DNA of 64,000 nucleotides from Rana temporaria (GCF_905171775.1 NC_053489.1:330680089-330744088), one strand, 5' to 3'. Positions 32,655 to 44,849 are shown, counted from the stretch's first letter. Notes: generated from the letters alone by a model not told the origin. A program made the numbers and translations.

Positions 32655-32655
<1 letters not shown>
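31060..32655 (+). pseudogene. L1 ORF2 C-terminal part and 3' UTR (Tx1-like)
   Basis: Frame-broken plus-strand readings: TQLRDWFQVPPTTLWGHLE, then LTNWKSQGIVFLGDILQDG, 'WYLTPTRIAAFS', and a cysteine region with CWKCNQDRGDRLHIFWSCP across a shift. This is the region after the reverse transcriptase domain plus the C-terminal CCHC of L1 ORF2. The 3' UTR contains the hAT MITE at 32323 and ends near 'caataaatactattg', followed by a TA repeat. 5'-truncated. It lies inside the insertions that split the minus-strand L1 ORF1. Confidence 0.78.
32323..32470. mobile_element. Short hAT MITE
   Basis: 148 bp. The left end 'tcttcaaactatggccctcc' is mirrored at the right by 'ggagggccgtagtttgagga'. 8-bp flanks GTATAGGC (32315-32322) and GTCTAGGC (32471-32478), one mismatch. 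This 'tggccctccagctgttgc' type is a common amphibian hAT-derived repeat. Confidence 0.85.

Positions 32656-32656
<1 letters not shown>

Positions 32657-32706
<50 letters not shown>
32657..32706. repeat. (TA)n microsatellite
   Basis: About 48 bp of alternating TA followed by T-rich sequence, at the 3' end of the L1 fragment. Confidence 0.95.
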
Positions 32707-32711
<5 letters not shown>

Positions 32712-32759
32712 TTTTTCTTTTTTTTTTCTTCACAAAGTTGTCAATTTAGAAGATCTTTC

Positions 32760-33274
32760 TAACACATTGTATGTACATAGCAAAAAAAACACCCCAAAAT
32801 ACATTCTGCTACTCTTCCCAAGTATGGCGATACACCATGTGTGAGACTTTTCCACAGCCTGGCCACATACTGTACAGAGGCCAAACATTCAAGTAGCACC
32901 ATCAGGCGTTCTAAAGGCATAAATTACACATTTCATTTCCTGAGTACCTATCACATTTTTGAAGGCCCCGGAGAACCAGGACAATGGAATTACCCACAAA
33001 ATGACCCCATTTTGGAAGGAAAACAACCCAATGTATATTCTATGAGGCATAATAAGTCTTTTTGTCATTTTTTTTCAAAAGTTTGGGGAACATGTGGAAA
33101 TCACAGTGCCCTCCTGCTGTTCCGTGATGTGGTGTGTCTGCGGGACACACGCGCATCGGGATCGCACGGGTGTCCGCGCGGTCCCGCTCCTTCTGAGGGA
33201 CGTTCAGGAACGTCCACTCAGAAGGAGCGAACACCCACCCAGCCGTTTATGTGCAGTGGCCAGGTGGGAAGTGG
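32760..33274. mobile_element. TTAA-type (piggyBac-like) element, right part
   Basis: Ends 'gggaagtgg' followed by TTAA (33275-33278), the mirror of the 'TTAACCAC' start at 36,513. The body has a GC-rich inverted pair 'gctccttctgagggacgttc' / 'gaacgtccactcagaaggag'. The left end is not clear. No transposase. Confidence 0.5.
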
Positions 33275-33539
33275 TTAAGAATCCCTGAAGAAGAAATCTG
33301 CACATGGTTTATGAATTAACTTAACCATTTGCCTCCGGATACTATCCACCCCGTTTTGTTTTGACTTAATTGTCAGCACTCGGGTGTGGATTTCCATATA
33401 TTGGTTAATTCACCTTGTATGTCAATTTCTTTGTTTTTAATGGCATTTTGGATATTGTAATTATTATGATCTGTATGAAATAAACTTTTCTATTTTTATA
33501 CTCCTTTTGTCAATTCCATTTAATCGCTACAATCCACAC

Positions 33540-34438
33540 TATCCAAGGGGCTTTTTTCTCCCACAAATCCCCTTTGTTAAAGGGGTCTTCCAGATTCTGA
33601 TAAGGCCCCCGCCCGCAGACCCCCACAACCAACCGGCAAGGTATGTGGGGATAAGGCCCTTGTCACCATCAACATGGGGACATGGTGTTTGAGGGGGTCA
33701 CAGACCCCCAAAGCATCCTCCCAATGTTGAGGGCATGTGCCCTGGTATGGTTCAGGAGGGGGGGCACTCTCTCGTCCCCCCTCTTTTCATGCGGCCGGCC
33801 AGGTTGCATGCTCGGATAAGGGGTCTGGTGTGGATTTTTGGGGGAACTCTTTTTTTTTTTATTTGGGGTGAAGTTCCCCTTAAAATCCACATCAGACCTG
33901 AAGGGTCTGGAATGGATATTTGGGGGGAACCCCACGTAATATTTTTTTTTTAATTTGATGCCGGGGTTCCCCTTAATATCTATACCAGACCTGAAGGTCC
34001 TGGTAATTGAATTTGGGGGGACCCCCACGCTTTTTTTTTGAATGACTTTTCTCTGAATTGCCGGGATCCGACAATTCATTATAGCCGCGAGTGATTTAAA
34101 ATTACTTTTTTTCCTTCAGAAATGACACTTTGTGCAGAGACAGTTCTAAGCACGGAAAACATGTGCTGCTTCACAGGCATACTATACACCCCCCCTAGGT
34201 ATGAAATTTAAAGGAATATTTCACTTTTATTGTTTCACTTTAAGCATTATTAAAATCACTGTTCCCGTAAACCGGTAGTTTTTAAAACTTTTTTTTGCAT
34301 TGATACATGTCCCCTGGGGCAGGACCCAGGTCCCCAACACTTTTTAGGACAATAACTTGCATATTAGCCTTTAAAATTAGCACTTTAGATTTCAAATGTT
34401 CGAGTCCCATAGACTTTAACGGGGTTCTAAAGTTCACA
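33540..34438. mobile_element. Foldback element copy 4, truncated
   Basis: Right-hand half of the family: G/C block, 'ggtctggaatggatatttgg', 'gaattgccgggatccgac', 'tttgcattgatacatgtccc' and 'aaaattagcactttagattt', then a damaged tip near 34,430. Its modules mirror those in the left arm of copy 3. Confidence 0.72.
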
Positions 34439-34439
34439 C

Positions 34440-35030
34440 AAACTTTTAGTAATTTAGTAATTACGACAGTTTATTGAACAAGTCAGCCATGTTTGTGAGG
34501 GTGTCTGAGTTGCCTTGCACAGTCTGGTGTAGGGAGGCCGAGTAGGCCTCATAAGGCCCCATGGGCGAGAGCTTGTAATCCTGTATTGTACAGCCTATGA
34601 GTGACTCTGTGTAGGCTGGGGAGGGTGCCACAGCATGGTGGGTACTCACAGCTTGCCTGGGGGCGTCTGCAGGGGGTCCAGAGCCGAGCGCTCAGTGAGT
34701 TCCTCCTCCATGTCAGCACAGGAATGTGCTGCGACTGCCATCTTGGAAAAGAGTGGCTTTGGGATCGGGCTGAATCGTGGCCATAGGTCTCTTCTGGTTG
34801 AGCCTCTGGAAATGTACCGCCTCCTGGGGGATTCCCCCAGCTGATGGTATGGTCTGGTGCTGTCCCATTGGCTGTAGTCGGGTGCTTTGTGTGCCGTTAG
34901 GCTGGGATGATACGGAGCTCCAGGCTTAAGCGGCCATCTTGGAGTCCTCCGCGCATGTGCCTCTGAAACTTTATTTTCAAGGACACTGTTTTGCAAAATG
35001 ATTAATTGGTAAAGAGTGGACTCTTTCATG
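34440..35030 (-). pseudogene. L1 ORF1 N-terminal part and 5' UTR
   Basis: Reads MEEELTERSALDPLQTPPGK, a shift, then 'TQTPSQTW'/'DTLTNMADLFNKLS' before the inserted repeats. The phrase fits directly onto AAKITGDIKADF at 29.46 kb, so the same ORF1 is split by about 5 kb of insertions. The GC-rich sequence to about 35,030 is likely the 5' UTR. Confidence 0.6.
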
Positions 35031-36512
35031 TAACACGCACAGATTTACTTTGTACTTGTATATGTGGTTATAGCAGATTTAGATTGTATCATTAATGGTC
35101 TTTTTTTTTTTAGTTTTGTTTAGACACTTAGCACTTATTTTGTTTGGAAACAATAGGAACATTTGGATAGTAAGCATAGCAGCTTGATATAATTTTTTTA
35201 GGTTAGGAGAAGATTCAGCTGTAATTTGATTTCTGAAAACGTATCTCCTTAAATTAATATCTGGCGATACTGCAATCAACACCCTTTTTCAGTCACTTCC
35301 TGTTGTAAGGGGACATATTTATGCTAATGAGCTTCAGCATTGTCATCCTGTCACATGGACTTCAGATGGAGACTTCAGAGGGCTGTTTTAACACACATTA
35401 TACAGGCATAGTCCACTGCTGTCATCACCAGTAACCCATTATAGAATGTCTTGTAGCCCCCACTGGAATGCAGTTGTGTAGACATAAAGAGAAGACTTTT
35501 TTTTGTTGGCAAGACTTGTCATTGTGCCTGATACACAGAGCTCTTTGGGGTTTTCATCTACTTTAATAAAATAAATTGCTGTGCAAAAGTCCCAAGCATT
35601 CACACAGCCATCATAAATAATCCTTATAATTTGTGTAATATGTTTGCTTTCTATGATCATCAGCTCCATCTAGGGGCCAGAATAAACAATTTTACTGATT
35701 ATGTTACTTCAGGAAAACACTGCATTATGACCACTATATAAAGCTACCAACTACAGGAAGTAAACATATTAGACAAATTAAAACGATGATTTGTGATGGT
35801 TGTGTGAATGCTTGTGACAGTCACACAACAATCTTTTTTTCAAGTAGACCCTCAAGAAACTTACACGCACAAACACTGTAAAACTTGGTCCTGTAGTCAG
35901 TAGTTTCTGATTGCCATACATAATAAATCAATTAGGAACAGGCAGTTAAAGAAAAAAAAATTGATAGAACATGTTTAATAAATATTATAATCCAGCTTAA
36001 TGTAGTGTGGGAAATTTAAACACTGGAAGTCTCTGAAAACTTTAAATCACCGGGTACAGAAAAATGCTGTGCTTTCATACCAATTCAAATTTCATACCTG
36101 AATGCACTTTTTATAATATATTTTTCTGACAATACTTTAAAAAGAATATTACAGGAATGTTAGTTTCACTTACAGTAAATAGTTACCTTGAAAATACTAA
36201 AGTTTTTCAGAGTATTTGTCAACACCTTCATGGAGGTTTTATTAATCATAAGCCAATTTGTGTTCTTGAGCATAAAACGTTGATGGTGCATGAAGAGAAG
36301 CAATCTAAAGTTTATTTTTACTTTATGTTTTACAAAGTAAAAAAATTAATAAATAGATTTTAAAAAACTGTATTTGTAAGGTTTTGCTAAACCTAACATT
36401 CTAATGTTAGTTATATACAGACCTATCCTTAACATTTTTTTTTCATTATCATTATTTTCAGAAGGACTATCTGTGGACATGATGGTCAGTTTGATAGAAT
36501 TAAAGTGCTTTA
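35031..36512. other. Unclassified AT-rich sequence
   Basis: No paired ends, no supported ORF. This is one of the longest stretches here without a recognisable element and may be old unique DNA. Confidence 0.4.
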
Positions 36513-36516
36513 TTAA

Positions 36517-37387
36517 CCACTTAAGCCCCGGACCATATTGCTGGTCAAAGACCAGAGCACTTTTTGTGATTCGGCACTGCGTCACTTTAACTGACAATTG
36601 CGCGGTCGTGCAACGTGGCTCCTAAACAAAATTGGCATCCTTTTTTCCCCACAAATAGAACTTTCTTTTGGTGGTATTTGATCACCTCTGCGGTTTTTAG
36701 TTTTTGCGCTATAAACCAAAATAGAGCGTCAATTTTTAAAAAAATTAATATTTTTTACTTTTTACCATAATAAATATCCCCCAAAAATATATAAAAAAAA
36801 CTATTTTCTTCCTCAGTTTAGGCTGATACGTATTTCTCTACATATTTTTCATAAAAAAATCGCAATAAGCGTTTATTGATTGGTTTGCGCATAAGTTATA
36901 GCGTTTACAAAATAGGGGATAGTTTTATGACATTTGTATTAATATTTTTTTTTTTACTAGTAATGGCGGCGATCAGCGATTTTTTTTTTCAGTACTGCAA
37001 CATTATGGCGGACACTTCGGACACTTTTGACACATTTTTGAGGCCATTGGCTTTTTTATAGCGATCAGTGCTATAAAAATGCATTGATTACTATAAAAAT
37101 GCCACTTGCAGGGAAGGGGTTAAGTATGTTTCCTGGGTGTGTTCTAACTGTAGGGGGGGTGGACTCACTAGGGGAGATGACTGATCGCTGTTCATACATT
37201 GTATGAACAGACGGTCAGGCATTTCTCCCCTGACAGGACCACCGGGCACGCATGCGAGAGTCAGGTGTGAGCGGGGGGCGCACGCGCGCCCCTATTGGCT
37301 GCTGGGAGAGGTGACGTATAGCTACGTGCTCTTTCCCAGAAAAGCCGACCTGCCGCCGCATAACTGTGGCGGCTGGTCGGCAAGCAG
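36517..37387. mobile_element. TTAA-type (piggyBac-like) MITE
   Basis: Flanked by TTAA at 36513-36516 and 37388-37391. Ends 'ccacttaagccccgg' and, reading inward from the right, 'ctgcttgccgacc' are only partly inverted. The body includes 'ttttgcgctataaacca' and a GC-rich right part. No transposase. Confidence 0.72.
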
Positions 37388-38103
37388 TTAAGCATACTTA
37401 ACATTGGATATATTTTTTCTTTCTTTTACTAATATAATATAAAACTAAGAATAGAGCATTAAAGTTAAGAGTCATATTCATATATACATGTATACAGTAC
37501 ATGTTGTTTGATATTACAATAAAACTTTGCTTTTGGTAAATAGAAAACAGTAAAAAGTTATTTTATTCCAAGAAGCAATTTAGCATTTTATCTTCTAGAC
37601 ATGGTTATTCTTATAATGCCACGTACACACGACCGTTTTACGGGTTGTAAAAATTGATGTTTTTAATGTTCTAGAAAAAACAATGTTTTTTTTTAACCTG
37701 ATCATTAAAACGGCCTTGCCTACACACGATCGTGAAAAAAATGCTCTAGCAAAGCGCGGTGACGTACAACACGTACGACGGCACTATAAAGGGGAAGTTC
37801 CATGCGGATGGCGCCACCCTTGGGGCTGCTTTTGCTGATTTTGTGATACCGCGTGTTAGTAAAAATTTGGTGAGAGACGATTCGCGCTTTTCAGTCTTCG
37901 TGCTTTAAAGATCGTTTTCTGGTGTTCAATTTGTGCTTGTGGGTTCGTATCTGTCTTTCAGTGCCTGTAGTCAGTTTGTATCTGTTTTTGCAGTGCATTC
38001 TTGTCCTCTTGTTACTGTTTTTCAAGTCATTCTTCAGAGGCATTGCTGTCCTTCAGTGCGTTCTTTTAGTTCGTTCTGATTAGACGACCATTTTCTAACC
38101 CTG

Positions 38104-38550
38104 TTGCGGGTATGTTCTCGTCGCCGAGATCGTGCTGTGCTTGGTGCTGGGATTTCTGCTTTATCTTGGCTCCGGTCCATTAACAGGGTGAGGAGGAGTT
38201 TGTGGGCCAAGAATTGGTTGCTCCAGCGGCACCAATTCTGTCATATGCCTTTGCTGCGGGAGATCCAGGAGAATAACCCTGATGACTTCAGGAATTTTCT
38301 GAGGATGTCTGACCCCATTTTTCAGCAGCTCTTGGCTTTGGTGCCTCCCTATATCACCAGGCAGGACACCGTTATGCGGGAAGCCATCACTGCTGAGCAG
38401 AGGCTAGTTGCTACGTTGTGCTACCTGGCAACTGGGAGAAGCTTGCAGGACCTCAAGTTCTCAACAGGCATCTCCCCCCAGGCTCTGGGGATCATAACCC
38501 CAGACACCTGTTCTGCTACAATCCAAGTCCTGCAGGAGGACTATATTAAG
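38104..38550 (+). pseudogene. Harbinger transposase, exon 1
   Basis: Open frame with LREIQENNPDDFRNFLRMSD, then 'ITAEQRLVATLCYLATG' and 'LQDLKFSTGISPQALG', the helical N-terminal part of HARBI1-type transposases. It ends at a clear donor, AAG/GTAAGT (38551). The first in-frame ATG is inside the conserved part (near 38,245), so the true start is unclear and may lie in another frame or have been lost. Confidence 0.8.
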
Positions 38551-39047
38551 GTAAGTTTTGCCCTTTAACCTCACAATCTATGCTTGCTAATGTATTGTAT
38601 TTTTTGAATCAGTCCCTAATAAACATGTTTGTAATATGCTGTGAATGTCCCCTTTGTCCACATGCATGCTGTAAGCTTTTAATGCTCCTTTTTTGGCCTA
38701 CATGCATATTTCCAATAGCCAACCTCTCCAATATTCTATCCTGGGCCCAAACACACCTAGCTTGCCCAACCCCCCCCCCCCCCCTAAAATGTGTGCATTT
38801 AATATTTTTGGGGAATTCAGACAGAGTGCTAGAGCCTTTATTTCTGAGGTCCCCAACTCATCTTGAGCCCCCCTCCCCAAAAACAAAATTTTATTGGGCC
38901 ATCAGAGGTGGTGATGAATCTGATTAGTGATCCATTATTTTTTTTGGTCTTAAAATAATGATATACTGATGTTTTTGGCAAGAATGTTTTTGGATAATCT
39001 GATTGCAATGTTTGTCTCAAAGTTTTTTTTTTTTTTTTACTCCACAG

Positions 39048-39675
39048 TTCCCTTCTACGCCACAGGAATGGCAGACTGTGGCATCAGAGTTTTCCCAGCT
39101 TTGGAACTTTCCAAACTGTGGAGGAGCCATTGATGGAAAGCACGTCTGCATCATGCCACCACCCCGTTCGGGATCCTATTATTTTAATTATAAAGGGTTC
39201 CACAGTATCGTGATGATGGCGGTGGTGTCGGACAATTATGATTTCCTATTTGTGGATGTGGGGAAAAATGGGCGGATGTCTGACAGCGGAGTGTTTGCCC
39301 AGACAGAGTCCGCCCAACGGCTCCAATCGGATGACATGGCATTGCCACCTGCAGCAGAGATTGAAGAGGGACTACCCTTTGTGTTCATTGCATATGAGGC
39401 GTTTGCACTGGGTCCCCATCTGATGAGGCCTTTTCCCCAAAGAAATCTCACCCCTGAGAGGAGGGTGTTTAATTACAGGCTGGCCAGTGGCCAGAAGGGT
39501 GGTAGAAAATGCCTTTGGCATCATGGCCAGCCGTTTCCTCCTATTTCTCACCTCCATCAACCTTGCGGAGTACAAATGGAACCATGTAGTAATATGCTGT
39601 TGCATTCTCCATAACTTCTTAAAGAAAAATTCTACCAATTATTTAACATCCATTGGGCCTGATGAGGCCATTTAA
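39048..39675 (+). pseudogene. Harbinger transposase, exon 2, one frameshift
   Basis: Follows a pyrimidine-rich acceptor ending 'ccacag' at 39047. Catalytic motifs: GGAIDGKHVCI (first D), VDVGKNGRMSDSGVF (second D), and VVENAFGIMASRF (E). A single-base insertion near 39,486 shifts the frame between NYRLA and ARRVVENAFG. The reading then ends in a stop at 39,675. Known role: DDE cut-and-paste transposase with TWA target preference. With one shift it is likely inactive but young. Confidence 0.85.
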
Positions 39676-40364
39676 CAATCACAAATTGCATTGCCGGCCC
39701 AGGAAGCTGGCCCTACAGGCTTGGCCCCCCAAAGCGCCCGTGATGTCCGGCAACAATATGTTAATTGTTTTATGGGTAGGGGGGCCATTGCAATGCCTGA
39801 TGATGTTTGGAGGAAAAATGTGATATATTTTTTTTTTTTTGTAATGAAAAAGTATGTTTTTTTTTTTTTTTTTTTTTTTTTAATTAGTTTTTTTTATCTT
39901 TCTCCTAGGTTATGTAGTGCCATGTGTATTTTCCTTTACTAAATACCCATCATTGTCAATGTAAACACCACAAATATTTATTTGTTCTTTTAGGCAACAT
40001 TGATATAAGAAGCCACACATTGTTGAGTATAAAACATCTTTTTATTGTTTCACATTTTAAATGTGTAATTTTTTTGGGTTATTTTTTTTAGATAATATTC
40101 CAACAATTTTTGATTTTAAATAATATTTTTTTTTTTAGAATCTAAAATTTAGATTTTTCTTGTTAAAACGCAAGTTTTACATTGTTTATGCATTTTAGCA
40201 AGTAAAACTAACAATTCAGATTTTAAAAAATTACATTATTTTTTTAAATTCAAATAAAAACAATTAAAACATTACCAACAAAACAACAAACAAAATTAAA
40301 AGTATAAAATATATATAAAAAAAAATTAAACCCTCCCAAGAACATCAATAACATATTTTATCCT

Positions 40365-40504
40365 TTACTCCACCTGCTTCGTCTTTTCCCTTATATGCAC
40401 CAAGCTTGTGTTGATGTCATCCAGGTCAGCGGAGCAGGCCATAACCTCATCAATTAACATCTGGGCGCTGTGAGTGTCAAATTGGTCCACCGCCAGAAAA
40501 GCTC
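40365..40504 (-). pseudogene. Second Harbinger gene, last exon
   Basis: The minus strand reads AFLAVDQFDTHSAQMLIDEV, then a helical stretch with 'DDINTSLVHIREKTKQVE' and a TAA stop. It follows an acceptor ending 'attttag'. The first codon is split and fits the donor at 40886 in phase. Harbinger elements carry a Myb/SANT-like partner that brings the transposase to DNA; position and orientation fit this, but the Myb domain itself is not visible here. Confidence 0.6.
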
Positions 40505-40561
40505 CTAAAATTTTGAAACACACCATGTATTATAAATATAATATAAATATGCAGGCCTACA

Positions 40562-40844
40562 CAGGGCTTTTTTTCAGGGGGAACTTGGGGGTACTCAGTT
40601 CCACCACCTTTGGCTCAGACCCTTTGGTGCCTGCTCACCACAATCACTTGTAAACACAGAAGTCTGGTTTCTGTGTTTACAAGTGACAGCTCTGCACTCT
40701 GTGTGTAACCCCCCTGAACTCTGCACTCTGTATGGAATGCAATCCTGGTATTTAATGTCCCTTTAAGACTTTTCTACTGTTTGTGAAATCTGAACGGGGT
40801 CGTGGTTGAGTTCCTGCACCTATTTTCTGAGAAAAAAAGCTCTG
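40562..40844. mobile_element. hAT MITE inside a Harbinger intron
   Basis: 283 bp, ends 'cagggctttttttc' and complement 'gaaaaaaagctctg', with a perfect 8-bp duplication GGCCTACA (40554-40561, 40845-40852). It lies between the two exons of the second Harbinger gene. Confidence 0.93.
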
Positions 40845-40885
40845 GGCCTACATCATTACCTGAAGCTGTGGTGTATGACACTGAC

Positions 40886-40997
40886 CTGTTGTGGTGCCAC
40901 TTTCTACTTCCTCTGCTTTTTCTTCCTCCACATCCCAAGGGGGTGGGTCTTGGGTAGGAGGTGTGGGCTTTCTAGGCTGCTGTCTAGAAGCACTTTG
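40886..40997 (-). pseudogene. Second Harbinger gene, upstream exon fragment
   Basis: Open frame on the minus strand with PPTQDPPPWDVEEEKAEEVE ending at a donor ACAG/GTCAGT (40886). The one leftover base joins in phase with the next exon. Upstream the frame meets a stop, so a frameshift or a missing acceptor is likely. Confidence 0.5.
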
Positions 40998-42628
40998 TCA
41001 TCCTATGAGATTGTAACAAAAGGGATACTTGAGTCAAAAAGATTTGAGGCCTGAAAGAGGAATATGAATCATTCTTTTTGTGAGTGTGGTACAATTGTCT
41101 GTTTTGTCAATACTTCTAAGCTAAACACATGATTGTATCCATTACCAAAGCTGCTACATTTATCTATTTTTGGTCAAGTTTCCCACATGGAAACACACCA
41201 AGTATCCTAGGAACAGCTCACGTGACCGAAAGTGACGTTTGTCTGTCCCCGAGTCCATGTTTGAAGCTATACCAGCCCCCTGGATGTTATTATTTTTTTG
41301 ATTTTCTCTGCAAACATTTTATATTTAAATACATTTTATAAGTACTTCACTATTTTGGATCCAATATTATTTTTTCTGGGTCTGACTCGCCGTTGTCTCG
41401 GATCCGTCTGGGAGCCACCATCTTTGTGAAGCCCAGCTCAACGTTCAGCTGATGTCCACACAGCCACCACGCTGATCCGGAGAGGCCAGTCACATACCGT
41501 TCTAAGCAACAATCCCTTTTGGTTAAGGTAAGCGCTCTGTGAGCTCATTACCAGGAAGATCAGTTGGATTATTATCTGCCATATGAACCACATCACTATA
41601 TGAACTGTCCATTCATGTACTCCATTGGATTCCCCAGGCTTCATCCACTAGGATCCCTGATTGTTCATTGCACCAGCACTTTATAGTCATTTTGTCATTT
41701 ATGTATTTATTTGGCTATTGACCATTAAGCTCAGTACTTTGATCACTTTAATCATTACATAGGCACTATATTGAGCTCATTCTCTAGATTATTCAGTGTA
41801 TTGTTTTTGCGCTCATCACCCCCCTTTTTTCTTTTGCCTACACAGTGAGTTGTTTTCACCCAGATTGTAGCAGCATTTTAATTGTATACACATCCTCATT
41901 TCAGTCATTTAATTTCACTTTGACCAGCGCTGAAGATTTCCACATATTCAACAAAAGATTTGGATCAGTGTAGCATTAAAAAGAAGAAAAGAATGCGCTA
42001 CATTACACAATGCAATAATTTACAACATAACGAATGTGCTATCTCCATTACGAACGCTAGTTTTACCAGAACGAGCGATCCTGTCTCATAACTTTGCTTC
42101 TGAGCATGCACGTTTTTTTTCACGTCGTTAAAGCCCACACACGACCATTTTTTACGACGTAAAAAACGACGACGTGAAAAATAAGAGCATGTTCGAAATT
42201 TTTAATGCCCATTTTTTACATTGTGAAAAATGCTCTGGAGCCCACACACGATCGTTTTTAATGACATTAAAATCATTTTTTACAACCCGAAAAATGGTCA
42301 TGTGTACGCGGCATAAGAGTAGATTTCAGTGCTAAGCAAAGACTGGAGGCAACTTGAGAAGGTTTACAGAAGAAATGAAGAGAGGAGGAAGGGGGAAAAA
42401 TATTGTTTTTCATGTGGACTGCATGCATGCTAAATAATATGCAACTAACTAACCGGCCCTGGCTCCCGTGTCACTGGATTTGATTGACAGCAGTGAGAGT
42501 CAACGGCTCCCATCTTTACCAGAAACTGTGTTGATCTATTAATGAAGCAGGGAATGTCCACATAGCACAGTGAATGTTCACTAAAATAAAACTATGCTTA
42601 TTTCTTAATACCTAATTAGGGGAATTAA

Positions 42629-42870
42629 CCCCTTGGCGCCGAACAAAAAACATACCATGCGCAAATATGCAGCCCCCCGGCACACTGCATGCTCCCCGCA
42701 CAGTTAATTTTGCTTTACCAAAAGCTCTAGATCGCTCCTTGCGATCAGGAGTTTCTGGACCATCTGACCACCATGACAGAAAGTCATGGCGGTCATGTGA
42801 TCTAAATCCCTGCCCCACCTCCTCCATTTTTAAATCTCTTAAAGGACTGGGAGATGCCAGTGCCAAGAGG
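42629..42870. mobile_element. Small TTAA-type (piggyBac-like) MITE
   Basis: 242 bp between TTAA at 42625-42628 and 42871-42874, with ends 'ccccttggcgcc' and 'gtgccaagagg'. No ORF of note. TTAA duplication is the mark of piggyBac transposases. Confidence 0.85.
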
Positions 42871-42874
42871 TTAA

Positions 42875-43640
42875 AAAACAGGATGTTGCTTTGCATATGA
42901 TTGGATTAGAAGTGTTCACTAAGCTCAATAAAAATGTACAGTACTCTGGTAAGTGAACATTCTCTACTTCTTTAATACATCAAATTCAATGTGCCCAAAA
43001 AACTCACAAAAATTATAATCCAAAATCTATTGGCATTTAAAGACCTCATTCACCCCATATGTGCATTAAAATTGAAAACAATGTATAAATTGTGGGAAAA
43101 CCACAATATGGTGTATGGTTTAATAGTAGACCCTCTTTAGCAATATGCTGGGTGTACTATGGGTATATGCCTTCACTGTGTCTATCCTAACAGGTTAATC
43201 AAATATAGAAAATATTGTAAGTATGTGGCTCTACATAATTGACATATATCATTACCAGATAAAGTATACAACATTTAGGTGAATTAAATATAAAGTGCTC
43301 AGTAATGCATTAATATGCAAAAATTACAATAAGGGGCTCCATGCTGTAAAATCATTAAACAGCCCACATTCATTGAAAGTTCATATGCTATAAAATGCTC
43401 CATGTTTAAATCAATAAATAATCCACATTCAATGCAAGTAGATACACTGTGATGTAAAGGTGCTCAGTGCCTCTGTATGGACTAATCCAGTACTCCAGGT
43501 GTCACACTCTATGCTCCCCTCCTATGTGTCCTTCTCACTAACTAGAAGAATATATCTGTGCCTTGTATGAAAATAGGAGACCAGGTAAGCCTCTTAATTA
43601 CTTCTCCTCTCCACTCCATGTGCATGTTGAGAGGATTAAA
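42875..43640. other. Unclassified sequence
   Basis: AT-rich. 'gctccatg-ttaaatcaataaa' and 'cacattcaatgcaagta' phrases repeat locally near 43,330-43,440. No ORF. Confidence 0.35.
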
Positions 43641-43879
43641 ACCAGGCACCCATAGTGTATATACATTTTATTAAAGTAAAAATAAATAACAAGTATCTAC
43701 TCAGATGTAAAACTGCTTGTTTAAGAGCTAAAATTGATTCACTGCAAACAATATGCAAACAATATGCATTCCATGGTACAAAACCACCGGCACGGAAATG
43801 AGGAAATGCGATCAGCTGCACATGTGCTAAAAAAGGCCCACATATCTGAGCTGTGGGCCACAGATAACAGCTCCACAAT

Positions 43880-44460
43880 CTGATGGAATTGGGTGGCTGC
43901 TCTGTACTTTTCCATGATGGCTGCCTCTGGAGAACATCTTGTCTCTTTGGGGTTGTGCCTCCCCCTCTTTCCTCTTCTTCTCTATCGGGCACCCAAGTTG
44001 TGTCAATTACCTCATCATCATCATCATCATCCCCTCTATCCTCATCATCAACTTGGCAATATGCTGTGGCTGGGGAAACATGATTCTTGTTTAAAAGTGT
44101 TCTCCCCTCTCTGTAGGCTCACGTTACTCCCTTCCACTACCTCAGAACCAACAACAGCATCAAGTAATGTCTGTACATCCACAAGAAGCAAGTGGCGGAT
44201 GCTGTGTTCAAATAATTCAGCTGACTCCTCCATACATATTGCTGGGGCTATGGTAGGAGTAGGACAAGAAGACAAAATAAGCCACTCGGGCAGCTGTGGT
44301 GGACTGTGCACTAGTGTCAGCTTGGGTCATAGAGGATGAGGAGGATGAGGATGGTTTAGTAAGCCAGTCCACCACTTCTTTTGCATGCTGTGGCTGGATA
44401 GCACAGGCAACATCACTAGGGATGCAGGAAGACAAATGTGGCCCTGCCTGAGGATGGACT
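43880..44460 (-). pseudogene. hAT transposase N-terminal fragment
   Basis: The minus strand carries DDDDDDEVIDTTWVPDREEE, closely like the N-terminus of the hAT copy at 25.95 kb, and upstream of it MEESAELFEHSIRHLLLVDV. Stops and shifts break it. No catalytic domain is present. A TCA-type triplet repeat encodes the aspartate run. Confidence 0.6.
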
Positions 44461-44849
44461 AAGTCAACCTTTACCTGTGAACACAGACGCTACTGGCCCC
44501 CTCATAGTGACATGGGAATATCTGCCTCTCCTTGTTGGCCTCCCAGACGTGATTGGTGTAGGGGCTATTACCCACATTTAATAGAAACTGGGAAATGTGT
44601 GATTGGATGCAATTTTTTTGAATGAAAAGTGGTGTGTGGTGCACTTTAAATTGAGGACTGACGCTGACAGAAATGTAAAAACTATAAAAAAAGAGGAGCA
44701 CCAGCATCACAGTCAGAAAAACAGTGGCTGACAAAGAAAAAGGGGGCAGGCAGGGAACAAAAAAAAAGTACTGCCATTTTTAACTTTTAGACCTATACAT
44801 ACACTATATAGGCAAACTGCAGACAGTGGGGGAGATTTACTAAAATTGG

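Larger units (their letters stand above)
37617..42313 (+). mobile_element. Full-length PIF/Harbinger transposon
   Basis: 4697 bp with ends 'tgccacgtacacacgacc' and 'ggtcatgtgtacgcggca' and the target duplication TAA on both sides (37614-37616, 42314-42316). It carries both genes expected of Harbinger: a transposase on the plus strand (two exons) and pieces of a second gene on the minus strand. A hAT MITE sits inside it. The stretch 41,100-41,980 has T-rich and unclassified sequence that may be another insertion. It is the source type for the shorter element at 44949-45490. Confidence 0.9.

Noticed and set aside
27383..32655. Minus-strand L1 ORF1 followed by plus-strand L1 ORF2 as a twin-priming inversion
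   Set aside because: The missing N-terminal part of the same ORF1 is found on the minus strand near 34.4 kb, so the plus-strand fragment lies within inserted DNA rather than being the other half of one inverted insertion.
33094..33288. Possible host exon in a GC-rich stretch
   Set aside because: The stretch is an inverted repeat inside a TTAA-type element and the reading has no conserved domain.
39818..39942. Poly-T run as the 3' tail of a retroelement
   Set aside because: It lies inside the Harbinger element after the transposase stop, with no retroelement sequence or target duplication next to it.
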